NCBI GenBank assembly: GCA_947247005.1
Contig: OX365948.1
Coordinates: 15,551,455 to 15,615,454, forward strand
Origin: Spisula solida
Lineage: Eukaryota > Mollusca > Bivalvia > Venerida > Mactridae
Direction: 5' to 3'
Length of the DNA: 64,000 nt
The notes below the pieces were generated by a model. That model worked only from the letters and a program-made list of their open reading frames with translations. It made no database searches and was not told where the DNA came from. Positions 60,636-64,000 of this stretch are shown piece by piece. The first letter of the stretch is position 1. Every line of letters begins with the position of its first letter. A program made the translations under genes and the position numbers.

Positions 60636-60951
60636 GTACATATAATTAAGGAGTACTGACAACAATTAAGTTGCACAGCTCAGCATTAACAATGATTACA
60701 GAGCAGACTGTGTTTCTATTTTTATGAATGTTGCATCATAATACAAGTACACCAACAAGTGGTAATTTCCGAAACAAATCAAAACTACCAGAGAAAACAG
60801 GGTAAGTGGGTTAAGTTTAGCCACTTTATAAACAAAAACAATACTTGAACAAGACAACAACCTCACGTGACATGGGATTGTCAACAAAAATGTTCATCAT
60901 ATTTAGAATGTGAGAACTGACCATCAACATGCTAGTAAAAGTTGCTAAACT

Positions 60952-61207
60952 CAGGGGTCCTACTGCGATGCATAATATCCAATCCTGAAAACAAGTCGCA
61001 AGTCTGTTTCACACATCCCCACACCTTAACTAGGTTTCAAACATTGTTTTATTGTTAAAATTCAGATCATTGAACTACAAATGACCATAACTTTGTCATA
61101 TCTTTGAATTTCTTCATCAAATAACTTTTATTTTGTGCAGAAATGATAATTAATTCTAACGCAGCAAATCCGGATTTCCAGACTATTCAAGAATGGTAGG
61201 ACCCCTG
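60952..61207 (+). mobile_element. MITE-like element with perfect 12-bp inverted ends, copy F1
   Basis: 256 bases bounded by CAGGGGTCCTAC and GTAGGACCCCTG, exact complements. It is non-coding. The 252-base copy at 52243-52494 has the same interior. The CAGGGG start is hAT-like, but no target duplication was evident. Confidence 0.85.
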
Positions 61208-63090
61208 TGAACATCGGAACTCTTAAAGTTGATGATTGCATCCTACACTGTTATACTGGTGAAACAGACATATATATGAGCAATTCAATACCTGCCAAAA
61301 CATATTTTCATTGGCTAAACACCCTCATTATTGAATACAAAACTTTTTATCAATAATTGTTAGTTGCCGAAAGTTTCATACCAAAAGTGAATCAGCAAAG
61401 CAAAGTTCGGCAAAAAAAACGTTTTGACAGTCCATTAAAACATAGCGAAAGTCATAAAGCAAAGTTTGCTATGTAAATGTGTAACTCACTAGTTACAACT
61501 TGCAGGTGAAAGTACTAGTTAGCCGTATCATACACCGTTGACCACAATATATCTATCAGGTCCTAATATATCTGACAAGATTGACAGGCAAGTGCGTCCA
61601 TAAAGTGCCAAGAATGCCGAAAGACAGCTGAAATCTGACAAATACTGAACATTAATACAAGTAAGGCCGGCACCCCTATAAGTCAGGGAATGATGTGCTG
61701 AACAACCTTTCATTGACAAACCTGATAAATTATACTGATGTACTATTTTATTCATTATATTAACCACCATAACTATAGCTGCTATCTTTTGACAATGAAA
61801 TTTGCATCTTTAAGAACTTCCCAGCACGCTGATTCTAGCTCTTGAGGGCAGCTTAAATAAGAGCACTGGATTTCATGTATGCTGCATAAAGTTGCAAGGT
61901 AGACACAACACAACACAAATCCTTCATGTTCTAATTAATCTTTTAAAAAAAACTTTGTCTGTCTGTCCGTTCATTCGTTTGGGTTTTATGTCACATCAAC
62001 ACAATTAGGTTATATTATGCAATACAAAGAAAGAATTAAACTTTGCGAAGAACAAAAAGCTTGAGATGAATTAAGAAAACTCTTTAAGTCAATATTGACC
62101 TTGACACAGTATTACATATACTGGTAGGTCTTAATGCATTGATCTTAGATATATGTATTCTTATAAATGCTATAACTTCTCTTTCAAAGGCACAATAATA
62201 TCATTGTTATACTGTTAATAGTGTCAGTCAATTAGAAATTAAGCTAATAACATACTAAGCAAATAAAAATTATATTTTTTGTTACATGCAAATCTTAAAA
62301 TAAATATTTTATTGTTTAGTTTAAACAGTGACATAATGTTAAGTGGACACTATATAACAGCCGGGGAGCTGCATAAGCCTGCTGCAACTTGGCTATCTCA
62401 CAATGTGTAGTCATACAAGGGGGTTCATTATACCCATTGGAGTGAACAGTAAGACTTAAGTGATTTCATAATAATCAGCCCCAACCATAAACAACCTTTG
62501 TAGCAACCTGGGCACTTTAAAGCATGCAAGTTATCCATTTATTTGAACTGTGGGCAGACAGGATGGCGGACGAACAGTCTGACAGACAGACAGATAGACA
62601 AACAGATGTGCATACACAATAACATGCATGCACACAAACACACACACAACCATTATAAATTGCAGCAGTACTACGTACAACCAATGCATTCATGACCTAT
62701 TAGAACATTTACCAGTACATAACAATTTACAATTTTATCATAATTTGTCTTCCAATATTTACATCTATTGACCACAAAACTCATTAGTTGCACCTTAACT
62801 TGATTATAATACGCAATTCAAAACAAAAGCAAAAACATCAAGGTCATAAGAGCTCAATTTAAATATGTCATATATCACAATAAAGCTTTCAAACTAAAGG
62901 TATACATCCTTTTAATTTACTAATCTAATGATAAAAGGATGCTTTGTGTATGCTGTGAGTGCCAGCAACATACATTGAAAATATATCAGTGATACAGGAA
63001 ATACAAGTATGTTTTAATACTCAAGTCTCAAAATTCAAGCAACCATCTATGTATTGGCCGTTTACGAGAAAACAAATTGTAGAAATTTTA
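61208..63090. other. AT-rich stretch, nothing recognised
   Basis: No exon, RNA gene or clear repeat beyond a short GACAGACAGACAGATAGACA run near 62580. I looked for SURP-domain exons of CHERP on the minus strand and did not find them. Confidence 0.4.
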
Positions 63091-63366
63091 AACAAGAGAT
63101 GTTTGTAAAACATGAATGCCCAACATGGCAGCCCATTAGTCAGATATGATAAAGGTCACAGTGACCTTGACCTACTTTTCCTACTGACCTCAAAATCGAT
63201 AGGGGTCATCTACTGTTGATGACAAACCTTCATGTAAAGTTTGAAGATCCTAGGGCAAAGCATTCTTGAGTTATAGAAAAGAAACCATTTGCCAACCGAC
63301 CAACAGACAGACAGACCGACATGTGCAAAGCAAAATACCCCCTCATCAAAGATGGGGGGGGGGGGC
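63091..63366 (+). repeat. 'AACAAGAGATGTTTGTAAAA' family, copy 4
   Basis: Full copy: AACAAGAGATGTTTGTAAAA, CATGGCAGCCCATTAGTCAG, GTCATCTACTGTTGATGACA, ACATGTGCAAAGCAAAATAC and the terminal CCCCCTCATCAAAGATGGGG hairpin followed by a G-run. Confidence 0.92.
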
Positions 63367-64000
63367 AAAATAACTTAAAATCTAATCATCAGATTTCAGT
63401 CAAAATTTTGACAGTAAAATGTAAATATCTCATATTCTCATATAGAACTTATGAATAAAACTTTTTTTTAAAAATCATCTTCACTGTTGAGATTTTATGT
63501 AGAGTAGGTAGATGAGTTTCATTTACTCATGCATAATTTCATACCTGTACGTCCACTAGAAACTGAGAAATCTTCATTTTATACAATTCGTTTTACCTTA
63601 AACGACCTATTTTAATAACAATAATTACCTAACACAATATCAGGTGGTATACCTTTAATACAACACCACTGTAAATACGACTTCCACGAAAACAAAACAC
63701 CATTTATCATTATTATTATGATGAGAACAAAAAAAACCCGAGATTATGTTGATCAACCATTAAATGAATTTTAACGGAATTAATTAATCAAACTAAAACA
63801 TGTTGATTCTATTTTCATTAATTTCATTTTTTTAGAACAATTAGCCCCTGCAAAGTTGGTAAACAAACAAGAGTTTGCAGGAAATACAATATATGTGATT
63901 AAAGTGCATCTGCAAAATATATACACTTTCATAATCCCACATACTGACAGTTGAGGCACAAAGATGGCAATATAACGTCTATAATGATAATCTATGCATA

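Noticed and set aside
63546..63578. Minus-strand ATG segment (MKISQFLVDVQ) ending at a donor-like CAG|GTATGA
   Set aside because: All upstream frames carry stops without an acceptor, the peptide matches nothing I recognise, and its phase does not fit the CHERP exon a junction.
1..64000. CRISPR array or prokaryotic operon
   Set aside because: The tandem arrays have no unique spacers. The split gene with GT-AG introns shows eukaryotic nuclear DNA.
45757..64000. SURP-domain exons of CHERP
   Set aside because: I looked for minus-strand segments encoding the conserved NGPEF and FGGEFY-type motifs and saw none. They probably lie beyond the window, though a small exon could have been missed.

Overview
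This is a eukaryotic window, most likely from a bivalve mollusc. There are no bacterial-style genes. A single split gene with very large introns sits in AT-rich DNA full of minisatellites and short dispersed repeats, including the 'TGACCTAGTGACCTAG...' family with GACGGACGGACG tails that I associate with bivalve genomes. The organism call is inference from repeat style.

The only host gene I can support is an ortholog of CHERP (calcium homeostasis endoplasmic reticulum protein, also called SCAF6), a U2 snRNP-associated splicing factor. It lies on the minus strand. I reconstruct 11 exons at 45756-45518, 41375-41169, 36662-36525, 27897-27821, 26335-26261, 23423-23312, 20967-20917, 4714-4646, 4541-4503, 2946-2766 and 1435-1347. 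All have GT-AG boundaries and mutually compatible phases, and together they give 1277 coding bases. They encode a Pro/Gln-rich linker, the complete CID (RNA polymerase II CTD-interacting) domain and a Gln-rich coiled coil. I did not find the N-terminal SURP exons, which probably lie beyond 64000 or were missed. The C-terminal Arg/Ser-rich and G-patch exons lie left of base 1. Exon 4646-4714 (69 bases, phase 0/0) has no counterpart in the vertebrate protein as I know it and may be a cassette exon.

Everything else is intronic or upstream. Tandem arrays: 1-727 (35 bp), 3068-3362, 8940-9225 (11/33 bp), 11311-12563 (63 bp), 20060-20760, 21241-21540 (29 bp), 22207-23135 (66 bp), 24081-24385 (78 bp), 28661-28877 (28 bp), 38100-38285 (30 bp), 46408-46660, 53528-53718, 54967-55042 (13 bp) and the 2.5 kb array 58150-60635 (21 bp with a higher-order period of 11-12 monomers). 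Dispersed elements include at least six copies of the 145-bp-core family, five copies of a second family ending in a C-run/G-run hairpin, and several families bounded by inverted repeats. There are also tRNA-like sequences and two co-linear copies of a 1.8-1.9 kb element carrying a decayed ORF.

Nearly all oriented dispersed repeats lie on the plus strand, antisense to CHERP. That bias continues to the right edge, which fits the gene's transcription unit extending beyond 45.7 kb. The many ORFs of 60-400 codons over the arrays are by-products of repeat periods divisible by three, not genes.
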